NCBI GenBank assembly: GCA_028015205.1
Contig: CM051520.1
Location: 8,838,501 to 8,902,500, forward strand
Direction: 5' to 3'
DNA: 64,000 nucleotides
From: Mytilisepta virgata
Lineage: Eukaryota > Mollusca > Bivalvia > Mytilida > Mytilidae
The translations under genes and the position numbers were made by a program. Below the pieces are notes generated by a model. That model had not been told where the DNA came from. It ran no database searches and saw nothing but the letters and a program-made list of their open reading frames with translations. Each line of letters begins with the position of its first letter. Position 1 is the first letter of the stretch. This document shows positions 1 to 12,438 of this stretch, one piece after another.

Positions 1-109
1 GAACATGATTGAGTATAAATATATAAAACAAATGCGTGAATTGATTTGCCCCCATTAACCCAGCGTAGTTTGTAACGAGATATTGAGCATAAACATCAAC
101 TTTAATTCC

Positions 110-505
110 TAGACCCACCATATTTGGTCTATAGATATTTCTTAGTGGGTACATGTTGGTATGACACCTGCCTTTTGACCTTGACCTCAATTTCACGCTT
201 GAGTGACTTGTTTCACTTTTTGGGATAATGGCCATTTCTTAGCAACTGCAGTAAATAGATCCAACCATATTTGGTCTATAGATAGTCCTTGGTAGGTACA
301 TGGCTGCCTGAGATCTTCACCTGAATTTTAACTTGAGTCACATTTTTATGATTAAGTCCGTTTCTCTGTAGCTACAATACCTATATCCACTGTATGTCAG
401 TCTGACACCTAACCTTAACCACAATTTTAGGCACGAGTGACTCTCGTCCCATTTTTACAAATGAGTCCATTTCTCAACAAGTGTTATACATGGATGTTTG
501 GGAGA
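110..505 (+). repeat. Degenerate tandem repeat inside the long cassette intron (about three monomers)
   Basis: About three degenerate monomers of 120-145 bp follow one another. Each begins near 'tatttggtctatagata' or a variant and contains a CTTGACC-like segment, 'gagtgac' and 'ccatttct'. The same block recurs in every array unit at 2519-bp spacing (for example 2629-3024 and 5148-5543). It resembles the dispersed tandem repeats common in bivalve introns. No coding potential is evident. Confidence 0.6.
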
Positions 506-1569
506 TTTGTTTGGATCAAAATATTTATTTTCAATGTTGTGGTTTAATTATTTATTTTTGCCATAGGCTGAGTTAATTATTTATTTTCATATAAGGATAG
601 ATTCGCGTGTACATGAGCTTAATCTGAAGCAAACAAATTATTTTCTTCAACCTCTGCATCAAATTATTTATTAGAAAAAAATCCTGAAAGAATCCCCTCC
701 TTAAAATCTAATGGCCATCCTGGTCATCCCTTTACTTTGGTGCAAATCGGAAAAAACAAAAACATAAGCTTTTTTCTGTTGAACTATATATGCCAAGATA
801 CAAATAAATGTTGAACAAGTCAGAGCAATATCTCACCAGAAAATTCCAAAAAAAAGACAAATCATATGTTTGCATTTAGTTTTATGAGACGGTCCCTACG
901 GGTGATTTGTAAATGATTGTGAAGTTGTTAGTTAACAGTGGGATGTTTACACTTTCGTAACATGTCTAATAAGACCACATAAGTGTATACCTTTAAAAGT
1001 GGATTATCTGGTTTATCCGATCACAATAGTTAAATTGTAAATATTTAAATCCTCCACAATGCTCAAACTGAAAATTCTATAATTAAGCTATCTCGATTGA
1101 TAATCTGCTTGTAACGATGTAAGAATCTATATGTACATTGTATTTTATTTTTATTCTTTATTATTATAAAGTAAACGTTTATTCTTATTATGACACATGC
1201 TTCTCCTTTTTATACCATGAAAATATCAGTCTTCATACCTATAGATCATTTTGTGCGACTTAATGCTTCGATTTTACAATGTTCCAAATATATATTTGTG
1301 TTTTTGTGTATCCCTATGTAGTGAAAGAATCTTTTTGGATCCCAAAAACTTAACACAAAACTTGCAGAGAGACATTGAGCCGATCTGTCGGGGGGTGGGG
1401 GGACTTCACAATTACAAAACGTAACTTTTTTGCCATTGTAGCATCACGTTTCCAAGTGTCTTTATATATAGTATGTTTACTTCCACTGAATAAATCTGAA
1501 ACGTTTGGAAAACATGGCGTAGAGTTTATGTATAACCCTTTATATATCTCTATATTTGTATATTTCCAG

Positions 1570-2237
1570 CAAAGTATGATCTTAAAACGGAAATAAAATA
1601 TCCTACAATGTCTGATTTTCACCACAGACGAAATGTTCGGTCTTCAAAACAACTATATCAAATAAGACTTAAAAGAGGAAATCAAGATTCATATGGCCAG
1701 CTATTACATGCAAAATATGCAGGTGGAAAATTTCGAAGCTTAATTGGAGCGCATCAGCTAAACAAACCTGAGCTTGCAAAATATTTGTCAGACTCTTTTC
1801 AGCGGCAATTAAAATCAGGAACATACTATAGCCCTAAGGACAAACCTGTAATACAGAGCATATTAAAAATGATTGACAGTAAACAGTATAAAGATGCCTA
1901 TGCTTCTATTGTTAAATTAGAAACAAGTGCAAAACATTCACTAGGACAGAAACACGGAAAAAAGATACGTAAAGCACGAATAAAAAAAGCCATCGTACGA
2001 CTTTCTGTCGCAGTAAAGCGGTTATTGGAGGGAAGTGGAAAGCCAACTCGTGGTATTCTTTTCATGGTAGAGCATAATCTTAAATCGGCATCACATTTTG
2101 AAAAAGAGGATAAGATTTTAATACAAGAAATAATGGATCTGATTGAAAAGAAAAAGTATAAAGAAGCATTGGACTTTATAAAAATGGAGAAAGAAAGTTT
2201 GTATGGGACGATGATATACAGATTTAAACGTGAAGTG
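1570..2237 (+). CDS. Cassette 1 exon A: lysine-rich repeat domain of a large repetitive protein (internal exon, partial gene)
   Basis: Function is unknown and I do not recognise the domain. The exon follows a good acceptor (tatatttccag, ending 1569) and ends at donor gtatgt (2238). It enters in phase 1, so its first codon is completed by one base of the previous exon, and leaves in phase 0. The frame is open through the acceptor, and a paralogous exon at 47145 has valine-threonine where this one has the first Met. The ATG at 1608 is therefore an internal Met, not a start. Counting that Met as residue 1, two similar segments lie at about 56-107 and 143-198, offset by exactly 90 residues: LKS 68/158, DK 78/168, IQ 82/172 and K-x-YK-x-A 92/182. 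They look alpha-helical. A very basic stretch (about 114-139, GQKHGKKIRKARIKKAIV) joins them. There are no cysteines or membrane segments. Retention of the following intron would add 11 residues and a stop at 2270. Confidence 0.87.
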
Positions 2238-2450
2238 GTATGTATTGATACAACCTTTAACACATTATGAATGTGTTTTTAGCAGCCTTAAGTTTTTGGC
2301 AAATTTTGTCTATCACCTGGTGAATGAATTGTCTGATGTTATTTTATCAATCAAAATAAAAATGGTGATTTCTAATTGATACCTGTAATTTAAACGTAAA
2401 CAATGAACATAAATTTTCTAATTCCTATATGTTTTTTCTTGTCTTCACAG

Positions 2451-2505
2451 GAAACTAGTTTACCTGAAAATGTCACTGAGCAAATATATAAAGGGAAGCC
2501 AGAAG
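2451..2505 (+). CDS. Cassette 1 exon B: 18-residue linker exon with N-glycosylation sequon
   Basis: This short exon follows a strong acceptor (ttcttgtcttcacag, ending 2450) and ends at donor gtattt (2506). It encodes ETSLPENVTEQIYKGKPE plus one base, so it runs from phase 0 to phase 1 and rejoins the next exon A in frame through a GCA alanine codon. A divergent exon at 42005 has the same length class, phase and layout (LP-x-N-x-S/T ... PE), which supports it as real coding sequence. The NVT tripeptide is a possible N-glycosylation site and fits a secreted product. Confidence 0.83.
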
Positions 2506-4088
2506 GTATTTTGAAGTTTGAACATGATTGAGTATAAATATATAAAACAAATGCGTGAATTGATTTGCCCCCATTAACCCAGCGTAGTTTGTAACGAGAT
2601 ATTGAGCATAAACATCAACTTTAATTCCTAGACCCACCATATTTGGTCTATAGATATTTCTTAGTGGGTACATGTTGGTATGACACCTGCCTTTTGACCT
2701 TGACCTCAATTTCACGCTTGAGTGACTTGTTTCACTTTTTGGGATAATGGCCATTTCTTAGCAACTGCAGTAAATAGATCCAACCATATTTGGTCTATAG
2801 ATAGTCCTTGGTAGGTACATGGCTGCCTGAGATCTTCACCTGAATTTTAACTTGAGTCACATTTTTATGATTAAGTCCGTTTCTCTGTAGCTACAATACC
2901 TATATCCACTGTATGTCAGTCTGACACCTAACCTTAACCACAATTTTAGGCACGAGTGACTCTCGTCCCATTTTTACAAATGAGTCCATTTCTCAACAAG
3001 TGTTATACATGGATGTTTGGGAGATTTGTTTGGATCAAAATATTTATTTTCAATGTTGTGGTTTAATTATTTATTTTTGCCATAGGCTGAGTTAATTATT
3101 TATTTTCATATAAGGATAGATTCGCGTGTACATGAGCTTAATCTGAAGCAAACAAATTATTTTCTTCAACCTCTGCATCAAATTATTTATTAGAAAAAAA
3201 TCCTGAAAGAATCCCCTCCTTAAAATCTAATGGCCATCCTGGTCATCCCTTTACTTTGGTGCAAATCGGAAAAAACAAAAACATAAGCTTTTTTCTGTTG
3301 AACTATATATGCCAAGATACAAATAAATGTTGAACAAGTCAGAGCAATATCTCACCAGAAAATTCCAAAAAAAAGACAAATCATATGTTTGCATTTAGTT
3401 TTATGAGACGGTCCCTACGGGTGATTTGTAAATGATTGTGAAGTTGTTAGTTAACAGTGGGATGTTTACACTTTCGTAACATGTCTAATAAGACCACATA
3501 AGTGTATACCTTTAAAAGTGGATTATCTGGTTTATCCGATCACAATAGTTAAATTGTAAATATTTAAATCCTCCACAATGCTCAAACTGAAAATTCTATA
3601 ATTAAGCTATCTCGATTGATAATCTGCTTGTAACGATGTAAGAATCTATATGTACATTGTATTTTATTTTTATTCTTTATTATTATAAAGTAAACGTTTA
3701 TTCTTATTATGACACATGCTTCTCCTTTTTATACCATGAAAATATCAGTCTTCATACCTATAGATCATTTTGTGCGACTTAATGCTTCGATTTTACAATG
3801 TTCCAAATATATATTTGTGTTTTTGTGTATCCCTATGTAGTGAAAGAATCTTTTTGGATCCCAAAAACTTAACACAAAACTTGCAGAGAGACATTGAGCC
3901 GATCTGTCGGGGGGTGGGGGGACTTCACAATTACAAAACGTAACTTTTTTGCCATTGTAGCATCACGTTTCCAAGTGTCTTTATATATAGTATGTTTACT
4001 TCCACTGAATAAATCTGAAACGTTTGGAAAACATGGCGTAGAGTTTATGTATAACCCTTTATATATCTCTATATTTGTATATTTCCAG

Positions 4089-4756
4089 CAAAGTATGATC
4101 TTAAAACGGAAATAAAATATCCTACAATGTCTGATTTTCACCACAGACGAAATGTTCGGTCTTCAAAACAACTATATCAAATAAGACTTAAAAGAGGAAA
4201 TCAAGATTCATATGGCCAGCTATTACATGCAAAATATGCAGGTGGAAAATTTCGAAGCTTAATTGGAGCGCATCAGCTAAACAAACCTGAGCTTGCAAAA
4301 TATTTGTCAGACTCTTTTCAGCGGCAATTAAAATCAGGAACATACTATAGCCCTAAGGACAAACCTGTAATACAGAGCATATTAAAAATGATTGACAGTA
4401 AACAGTATAAAGATGCCTATGCTTCTATTGTTAAATTAGAAACAAGTGCAAAACATTCACTAGGACAGAAACACGGAAAAAAGATACGTAAAGCACGAAT
4501 AAAAAAAGCCATCGTACGACTTTCTGTCGCAGTAAAGCGGTTATTGGAGGGAAGTGGAAAGCCAACTCGTGGTATTCTTTTCATGGTAGAGCATAATCTT
4601 AAATCGGCATCACATTTTGAAAAAGAGGATAAGATTTTAATACAAGAAATAATGGATCTGATTGAAAAGAAAAAGTATAAAGAAGCATTGGACTTTATAA
4701 AAATGGAGAAAGAAAGTTTGTATGGGACGATGATATACAGATTTAAACGTGAAGTG
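4089..4756 (+). CDS. Cassette 2 exon A (internal exon)
   Basis: This is an exact repeat of the exon at 1570-2237, displaced by 2519 bp, with the same acceptor, the same gtatgt donor and phases 1 to 0. I see no amino-acid difference from cassette 1. It follows exon B of cassette 1 across a 1583-bp intron. Confidence 0.87.
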
Positions 4757-4969
4757 GTATGTATTGATACAACCTTTAACACATTATGAATGTGTTTTTA
4801 GCAGCCTTAAGTTTTTGGCAAATTTTGTCTATCACCTGGTGAATGAATTGTCTGATGTTATTTTATCAATCAAAATAAAAATGGTGATTTCTAATTGATA
4901 CCTGTAATTTAAACGTAAACAATGAACATAAATTTTCTAATTCCTATATGTTTTTTCTTGTCTTCACAG

Positions 4970-5024
4970 GAAACTAGTTTACCTGAAAATGTCACTGAGC
5001 AAATATATAAAGGGAAGCCAGAAG
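4970..5024 (+). CDS. Cassette 2 exon B (linker exon)
   Basis: Same 55-nt linker exon as 2451-2505, phase 0 to 1, with the NVT sequon. The intron after it carries a unit-specific T to A change at 5211. Confidence 0.83.
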
Positions 5025-6607
5025 GTATTTTGAAGTTTGAACATGATTGAGTATAAATATATAAAACAAATGCGTGAATTGATTTGCCCCCATTAACCCA
5101 GCGTAGTTTGTAACGAGATATTGAGCATAAACATCAACTTTAATTCCTAGACCCACCATATTTGGTCTATAGATATTTCTTAGTGGGTACATGTTGGTAT
5201 GACACCTGCCATTTGACCTTGACCTCAATTTCACGCTTGAGTGACTTGTTTCACTTTTTGGGATAATGGCCATTTCTTAGCAACTGCAGTAAATAGATCC
5301 AACCATATTTGGTCTATAGATAGTCCTTGGTAGGTACATGGCTGCCTGAGATCTTCACCTGAATTTTAACTTGAGTCACATTTTTATGATTAAGTCCGTT
5401 TCTCTGTAGCTACAATACCTATATCCACTGTATGTCAGTCTGACACCTAACCTTAACCACAATTTTAGGCACGAGTGACTCTCGTCCCATTTTTACAAAT
5501 GAGTCCATTTCTCAACAAGTGTTATACATGGATGTTTGGGAGATTTGTTTGGATCAAAATATTTATTTTCAATGTTGTGGTTTAATTATTTATTTTTGCC
5601 ATAGGCTGAGTTAATTATTTATTTTCATATAAGGATAGATTCGCGTGTACATGAGCTTAATCTGAAGCAAACAAATTATTTTCTTCAACCTCTGCATCAA
5701 ATTATTTATTAGAAAAAAATCCTGAAAGAATCCCCTCCTTAAAATCTAATGGCCATCCTGGTCATCCCTTTACTTTGGTGCAAATCGGAAAAAACAAAAA
5801 CATAAGCTTTTTTCTGTTGAACTATATATGCCAAGATACAAATAAATGTTGAACAAGTCAGAGCAATATCTCACCAGAAAATTCCAAAAAAAAGACAAAT
5901 CATATGTTTGCATTTAGTTTTATGAGACGGTCCCTACGGGTGATTTGTAAATGATTGTGAAGTTGTTAGTTAACAGTGGGATGTTTACACTTTCGTAACA
6001 TGTCTAATAAGACCACATAAGTGTATACCTTTAAAAGTGGATTATCTGGTTTATCCGATCACAATAGTTAAATTGTAAATATTTAAATCCTCCACAATGC
6101 TCAAACTGAAAATTCTATAATTAAGCTATCTCGATTGATAATCTGCTTGTAACGATGTAAGAATCTATATGTACATTGTATTTTATTTTTATTCTTTATT
6201 ATTATAAAGTAAACGTTTATTCTTATTATGACACATGCTTCTCCTTTTTATACCATGAAAATATCAGTCTTCATACCTATAGATCATTTTGTGCGACTTA
6301 ATGCTTCGATTTTACAATGTTCCAAATATATATTTGTGTTTTTGTGTATCCCTATGTAGTGAAAGAATCTTTTTGGATCCCAAAAACTTAACACAAAACT
6401 TGCAGAGAGACATTGAGCCGATCTGTCGGGGGGTGGGGGGACTTCACAATTACAAAACGTAACTTTTTTGCCATTGTAGCATCACGTTTCCAAGTGTCTT
6501 TATATATAGTATGTTTACTTCCACTGAATAAATCTGAAACGTTTGGAAAACATGGCGTAGAGTTTATGTATAACCCTTTATATATCTCTATATTTGTATA
6601 TTTCCAG

Positions 6608-7275
6608 CAAAGTATGATCTTAAAACGGAAATAAAATATCCTACAATGTCTGATTTTCACCACAGACGAAATGTTCGGTCTTCAAAACAACTATATCAAA
6701 TAAGACTTAAAAGAGGAAATCAAGATTCATATGGCCAGCTATTACATGCAAAATATGCAGGTGGAAAATTTCGAAGCTTAATTGGAGCGCATCAGCTAAA
6801 CAAACCTGAGCTTGCAAAATATTTGTCAGACTCTTTTCAGCGGCAATTAAAATCAGGAACATACTATAGCCCTAAGGACAAACCTGTAATACAGAGCATA
6901 TTAAAAATGATTGACAGTAAACAGTATAAAGATGCCTATGCTTCTATTGTTAAATTAGAAACAAGTGCAAAACATTCACTAGGACAGAAACACGGAAAAA
7001 AGATACGTAAAGCACGAATAAAAAAAGCCATCGTACGACTTTCTGTCGCAGTAAAGCGGTTATTGGAGGGAAGTGGAAAGCCAACTCGTGGTATTCTTTT
7101 CATGGTAGAGCATAATCTTAAATCGGCATCACATTTTGAAAAAGAGGATAAGATTTTAATACAAGAAATAATGGATCTGATTGAAAAGAAAAAGTATAAA
7201 GAAGCATTGGACTTTATAAAAATGGAGAAAGAAAGTTTGTATGGGACGATGATATACAGATTTAAACGTGAAGTG
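6608..7275 (+). CDS. Cassette 3 exon A (internal exon)
   Basis: Third copy of the 668-nt exon, with the same splice sites and reading frame and no amino-acid change seen relative to cassette 1. Its cassette is followed by the only enlarged array intron (7544-12438), which contains the 3.3-kb insertion. Confidence 0.87.
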
Positions 7276-7488
7276 GTATGTATTGATACAACCTTTAACA
7301 CATTATGAATGTGTTTTTAGCAGCCTTAAGTTTTTGGCAAATTTTGTCTATCACCTGGTGAATGAATTGTCTGATGTTATTTTATCAATCAAAATAAAAA
7401 TGGTGATTTCTAATTGATACCTGTAATTTAAACGTAAACAATGAACATAAATTTTCTAATTCCTATATGTTTTTTCTTGTCTTCACAG

Positions 7489-7543
7489 GAAACTAGTTTA
7501 CCTGAAAATGTCACTGAGCAAATATATAAAGGGAAGCCAGAAG
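7489..7543 (+). CDS. Cassette 3 exon B (linker exon)
   Basis: Same 55-nt linker exon. Its downstream intron is 4895 bp instead of 1583 bp because of the insertion at 8724-12035. The splice sites are unaffected. Confidence 0.83.
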
Positions 7544-9667
7544 GTATTTTGAAGTTTGAACATGATTGAGTATAAATATATAAAACAAATGCGTGAATTG
7601 ATTTGCCCCCATTAACCCAGCGTAGTTTGTAACGAGATATTGAGCATAAACATCAACTTTAATTCCTAGACCCACCATATTTGGTCTATAGATATTTCTT
7701 AGTGGGTACATGTTGGTATGACACCTGCCTTTTGACCTTGACCTCAATTTCACGCTTGAGTGACTTGTTTCACTTTTTGGGATAATGGCCATTTCTTAGC
7801 AACTGCAGTAAATAGATCCAACCATATTTGGTCTATAGATAGTCCTTGGTAGGTACATGGCTGCCTGAGATCTTCACCTGAATTTTAACTTGAGTCACAT
7901 TTTTATGATTAAGTCCGTTTCTCTGTAGCTACAATACCTATATCCACTGTATGTCAGTCTGACACCTAACCTTAACCACAATTTTAGGCACGAGTGACTC
8001 TCGTCCCATTTTTACAAATGAGTCCATTTCTCAACAAGTGTTATACATGGATGTTTGGGAGATTTGTTTGGATCAAAATATTTATTTTCAATGTTGTGGT
8101 TTAATTATTTATTTTTGCCATAGGCTGAGTTAATTATTTATTTTCATATAAGGATAGATTCGCGTGTACATGAGCTTAATCTGAAGCAAACAAATTATTT
8201 TCTTCAACCTCTGCATCAAATTATTTATTAGAAAAAAATCCTGAAAGAATCCCCTCCTTAAAATCTAATGGCCATCCTGGTCATCCCTTTACTTTGGTGC
8301 AAATCGGAAAAAACAAAAACATAAGCTTTTTTCTGTTGAACTATATATGCCAAGATACAAATAAATGTTGAACAAGTCAGAGCAATATCTCACCAGAAAA
8401 TTCCAAAAAAAAGACAAATCATATGTTTGCATTTAGTTTTATGAGACGGTCCCTACGGGTGATTTGTAAATGATTGTGAAGTTGTTAGTTAACAGTGGGA
8501 TGTTTACACTTTCGTAACATGTCTAATAAGACCACATAAGTGTATACCTTTAAAAGTGGATTATCTGGTTTATCCGATCACAATAGTTAAATTGTAAATA
8601 TTTAAATCCTCCACAATGCTCAAACTGAAAATTCTATAATTAAGCTATCTCGATTGATAATCTGCTTGTAACGATGTAAGAATCTATATGTACATTGTAT
8701 TTTATTTTTATTCTTTATTATTACAAGTTTGACCGTTTATATAAATATACGACGTGAATTATTTATAGGATGACTAATTCAAGAATTTTAATATCGAAAA
8801 TATTCAACTCGTGACCGGAAAACACTAATAATTCCCTCATGCGCGCGAAATTAAATTTGTTAAGATTCGGTTAAAATAGAATATTGTTTTCCTGGATTTC
8901 TAAAACAGACGAAAATAACAATAAATACAATTCAAAACAAAACTTTAAATTTGTTAAATCTTCCACAGTCCCGGTGTATCGTAAAAATCGCAAGTTCCGT
9001 AAAAAATGCAAGCACGCATTTGCAAATATATAAAGCACTTCCTGTGTAAAAATTGGAAGTTTCACTTTCACAAACCGTTTCCGTTATATTAACAATTGAT
9101 AGGAAAATATACTTTTAACCAACATTTGAGCAAATAACTCAAGATTAATTCCCGAATGTTTAATAACTTGAGGACAAAATTTTGAAAAATTGTGGTTTTA
9201 TATGTAATTTATAGGAAAATTTCTAAGCGGGAACTCATTTATGTGTACTGACTGTATATATGTAATTTAAAAGAATTGTAGATTATCGGGGATTTTATAA
9301 ACACGAATAAAATACTGTTGATAGCTGTGTCTTATAGTGGTCAAAATAGAATTTAATATGTTAATTTATTGTACTGTAGTTGTTTACTTGGCAAAAATAA
9401 GGCAAGTACAGCTATTATTTCATACATAAATTGATTAATGGTAATTAAATTATCAGACACAGAAATAAAAATATATCCAGTTATATCAACAATAGGATAA
9501 ACTTAAAAAAACATTTTTTCCTTTCCCCATCTCTGCCTGTATCCAAGAAAGGATCATGTACACTATGTGACAAGTATCCAGTTGAATGTAGTACATGTGT
9601 ACTCTTCACAATTAAGAAATTGTATGTAAAACATTTCTGCCATCACAATTTGCTTAATGTCGTCGTG

Positions 9668-9892
9668 TTAGCCACCTGGCATGCTGTTTTGGGCTTCTTT
9701 TGCATTTTGGGCATTGCATACATTTTCATCAACTTCAAGAGCCATGTAAATATAGCCTTTTGACTTTAATACAGATTTCGTCACTTTTGAATATATCTCC
9801 ATCAAACTGTAGTTAGGGACCGGGCAAAATTTATCAGGAGATTGACACCGGTTCAAAAGGCCATGGGGACAAACACTTTTGGTTACTCTATT
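9668..9892 (-). pseudogene. Possible coding fragment of unknown origin, minus strand
   Basis: The minus strand is open for about 70 codons and ends ...QNSMPGG-stop at 9668. It contains a Cys/His cluster (CPHGLLNRC ... KFCP) and a protein-like composition, unlike the surrounding AT-rich sequence. I recognise no family. It may be an exon fragment or transposon protein piece carried by the insertion, or a chance frame. Confidence 0.2.
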
Positions 9893-11789
9893 TCACTGGA
9901 CATTTTAATTTTTCTCATTCTCATAACACATAGGACACCAACATTTTTTATAACCATATTTTTATAAATTTACATAAAAAAATTGCTTTAAAGCACACAT
10001 TGTACCTTACTGTCTATGAAACATTAAAACTATTGGAATTACTGTATTTTTGTCGTATATTAAAAGTTTTTTCTTACATTTGTAATGATTCAATTAACTT
10101 GGCAACTTGTATGGTATAAGTAAATAATATAAGCAAGGTTTTTTTTCAATTTATATCAAAAACCATAGAACTTTCAAAATTTAAGAACTGTTTTAATACT
10201 TGACAGACTTCATATATGAAATGCCTTAAATTGCTAAGTTTTGTCAATACAAGAAGGATAATTATTTTCAATTCTTTTATCTAAACTGTAGGACATCTTG
10301 TATATCCTAAATACAATACATTTACAAATTTTTTACCAAATTTTATCAAATTTGCTTATAAAATGTTTTTTTTTTTTTTTATGGCAAAAAGTATACCTTA
10401 CTGTCTATGAAACATTAACACTATTGAAATTCCTGTATTCTTACCATATATTAAATTTTTTTCCCCACATTTCAATAATTCAATGAACACAATATCTTGT
10501 ATGGTATAAGTACATAATATAATCAAGGTTTTCAACAAATTATATGAGTAACCATAGAAATTTCTAAATATTAGAACAAATTTATTACTTGACAGATTAC
10601 ATATCTTAGCCCGACAAAATTGCAAGTCTCCTCTTAAGTCACTAAATTTCTAGGTGTATGGACATGAAATGCTTCAGAAATAAATCCTTATACCCCACTA
10701 TGTATCAATAAAGGGAAATAATATACTTTTCAACATATGTTTGTCACTTATTGTCCAAAAATATACAAATTCCTATCAGAGTTCCATATCTTAGGCGGTA
10801 AAAATTGCAAGTCTCCTCTTGAGTCACTAAATTTCTAGGTGTATGGACATGAACTTTTCAAAGCTGCCACAAGCATATTTATAATTTATTTCATTCATTC
10901 ATAAGTTAAGTAGGTACTAATTCATTCAATTATTGTGTAAATGGTTCGTAGTCCTTTGTATATATGTTAAAATTAACAGAATAGTTTGTGTTTCTAACTA
11001 GCTTGTGAATTTTACGACGACTTGCGAAATTTACAGTAAACAGCGTAAAATTTGAAAGACAAACCGGAAACCGGAAACGGAACTACCATTTTTTACGGAC
11101 TTGTAAATTTTACGCTACACCGGGCCTCGAGCCGTTTCGCTATCTGATAGTTCATCATTTAGTCATGTTAGTCAGCTCAACAAAAAAGTACTTGAAAAAA
11201 AAGTATTTTTGATCATGAATACTGCTTGAACTGCATTCATATTAAAAAATATTTTGTGATTAAAAATAATCCATTTTTTACACTTTTCATTGCAGTTTCC
11301 TTTGCATACGATCTATAAATAGAAATATAAATGTACATACACACAGTTTTGTCTCAATTCATTGACGCGGACGTTATTGATCAACACCGTGTTGACCCAC
11401 ATCTTTGAAATGCCGATTCTTTAAATCACATAATTAGAATGGTTGACCTTTTGAATGTCGTTTTTTTTCAAGTTTTTACATTTATTATGAATGAAATGAG
11501 GGATGAGTAGTGAAAAATAAATGAAAACGTAACGACTATCATGATTCTAAAAACGGATGTTAGATATACTGTATATTTGGGTTGATATAAATACATACGA
11601 TGTTATATTTTTGTCCAGTTTCCCATGTTAAATAATTAAAATGAGAAGGTATTTACCTTACAGCTTCATTTCCGGCGATGCTGAAATGTATAAATGATAT
11701 AAAACAAGATAAGCGTCTTTGACCTACTCTATCTCTTTATTCGGATACTTGCGGATATCTTCTCAAAGTTAAACAGGGATATTAGAAAA

Positions 11790-11945
11790 GAACCGCGATA
11801 GAACCAAGAAGTTGGGTTCCTATAACCAAACAACCCGGATGTTGAACCAGTTACCATGGTTTCGAACCAAAGAACCCGGATAGAACCAAGGTTCAGAACC
11901 AAAAGACCCGGATGGAACCAAGGTTTTGAACCACAGTGCCCGGAT
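11790..11945. repeat. Short GAACCA...CCCGGAT minisatellite
   Basis: The heptamer CCCGGAT recurs at about 11834, 11875, 11907 and 11939, each followed or preceded by GAACCA motifs, giving a period of about 32 bp (the first interval is 41). It lies near the right end of the unique insertion and is absent from the other array units. Confidence 0.65.
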
Positions 11946-12438
11946 ATCACCTAATTGCATTCGGAAATCTCATGACTTTTTATACCTTTAACGTATTTTC
12001 CAAATCATTTATTTATTTAGTATATTTATATATAATAAAGTAAACGTTTATTCTTATTATGACACATGCTTCTCCTTTTTATACCATGAAAATATCAGTC
12101 TTCATACCTATAGATCATTTTGTGCGACTTAATGCTTCGATTTTACAATGTTCCAAATATATATTTGTGTTTTTGTGTATCCCTATGTAGTGAAAGAATC
12201 TTTTTGGATCCCAAAAACTTAACACAAAACTTGCAGAGAGACATTGAGCCGATCTGTCGGGGGGTGGGGGGACTTCACAATTACAAAACGTAACTTTTTT
12301 GCCATTGTAGCATCACGTTTCCAAGTGTCTTTATATATAGTATGTTTACTTCCACTGAATAAATCTGAAACGTTTGGAAAACATGGCGTAGAGTTTATGT
12401 ATAACCCTTTATATATCTCTATATTTGTATATTTCCAG

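Larger units (their letters stand above)
8724..12035. mobile_element. Unique 3312-bp insertion in one array intron, probably composite repeat DNA
   Basis: Array homology stops after ...ttatta at 8723 and resumes with taaagtaaac at 12036, exactly 3312 bp longer than the other units. Inside are imperfect direct repeats (about 10002-10170 with 10392-10560, and 10618-10668 with 10805-10855). There is also an inverted pair: 8970-9010 resembles the reverse complement of about 11085-11130, sharing CCGGTGTA-CGTAAAA and CCGTAAAAAATG. A short minisatellite lies at 11790-11945. I found no convincing terminal inverted repeats or target duplication at the outer junctions, so the class is undetermined. It could also be old spacer lost from the other units. 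Confidence 0.7.

Noticed and set aside
1350..1625. Minus-strand 91-codon frame repeated in every unit (and the 73-codon plus-strand frame at 1375-1596)
   Set aside because: They recur only because the unit recurs. They overlap the intron end and exon A on other frames and have no splice or homology support.
1898..2263. Minus-strand 121-codon frame opposite exon A
   Set aside because: Antisense shadow of the coding exon; in cassette 5 a single-base change shortens it, with no sign of constraint.
1608..2270. Stand-alone 220-residue gene starting at the ATG in each unit and ending at the stop after the donor
   Set aside because: The frame is open upstream to a good acceptor. The paralogue at 47145 lacks this Met. 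A consensus donor lies before the stop, and the linker exon follows in the right phase. The ATG-to-stop frame is an exon plus intron read-through.
2473..2754. Minus-strand 93-codon frame across exon B and the tandem-repeat intron
   Set aside because: It lies on intron repeat DNA with no homologue recognised and varies with neutral changes (5211, 13515).
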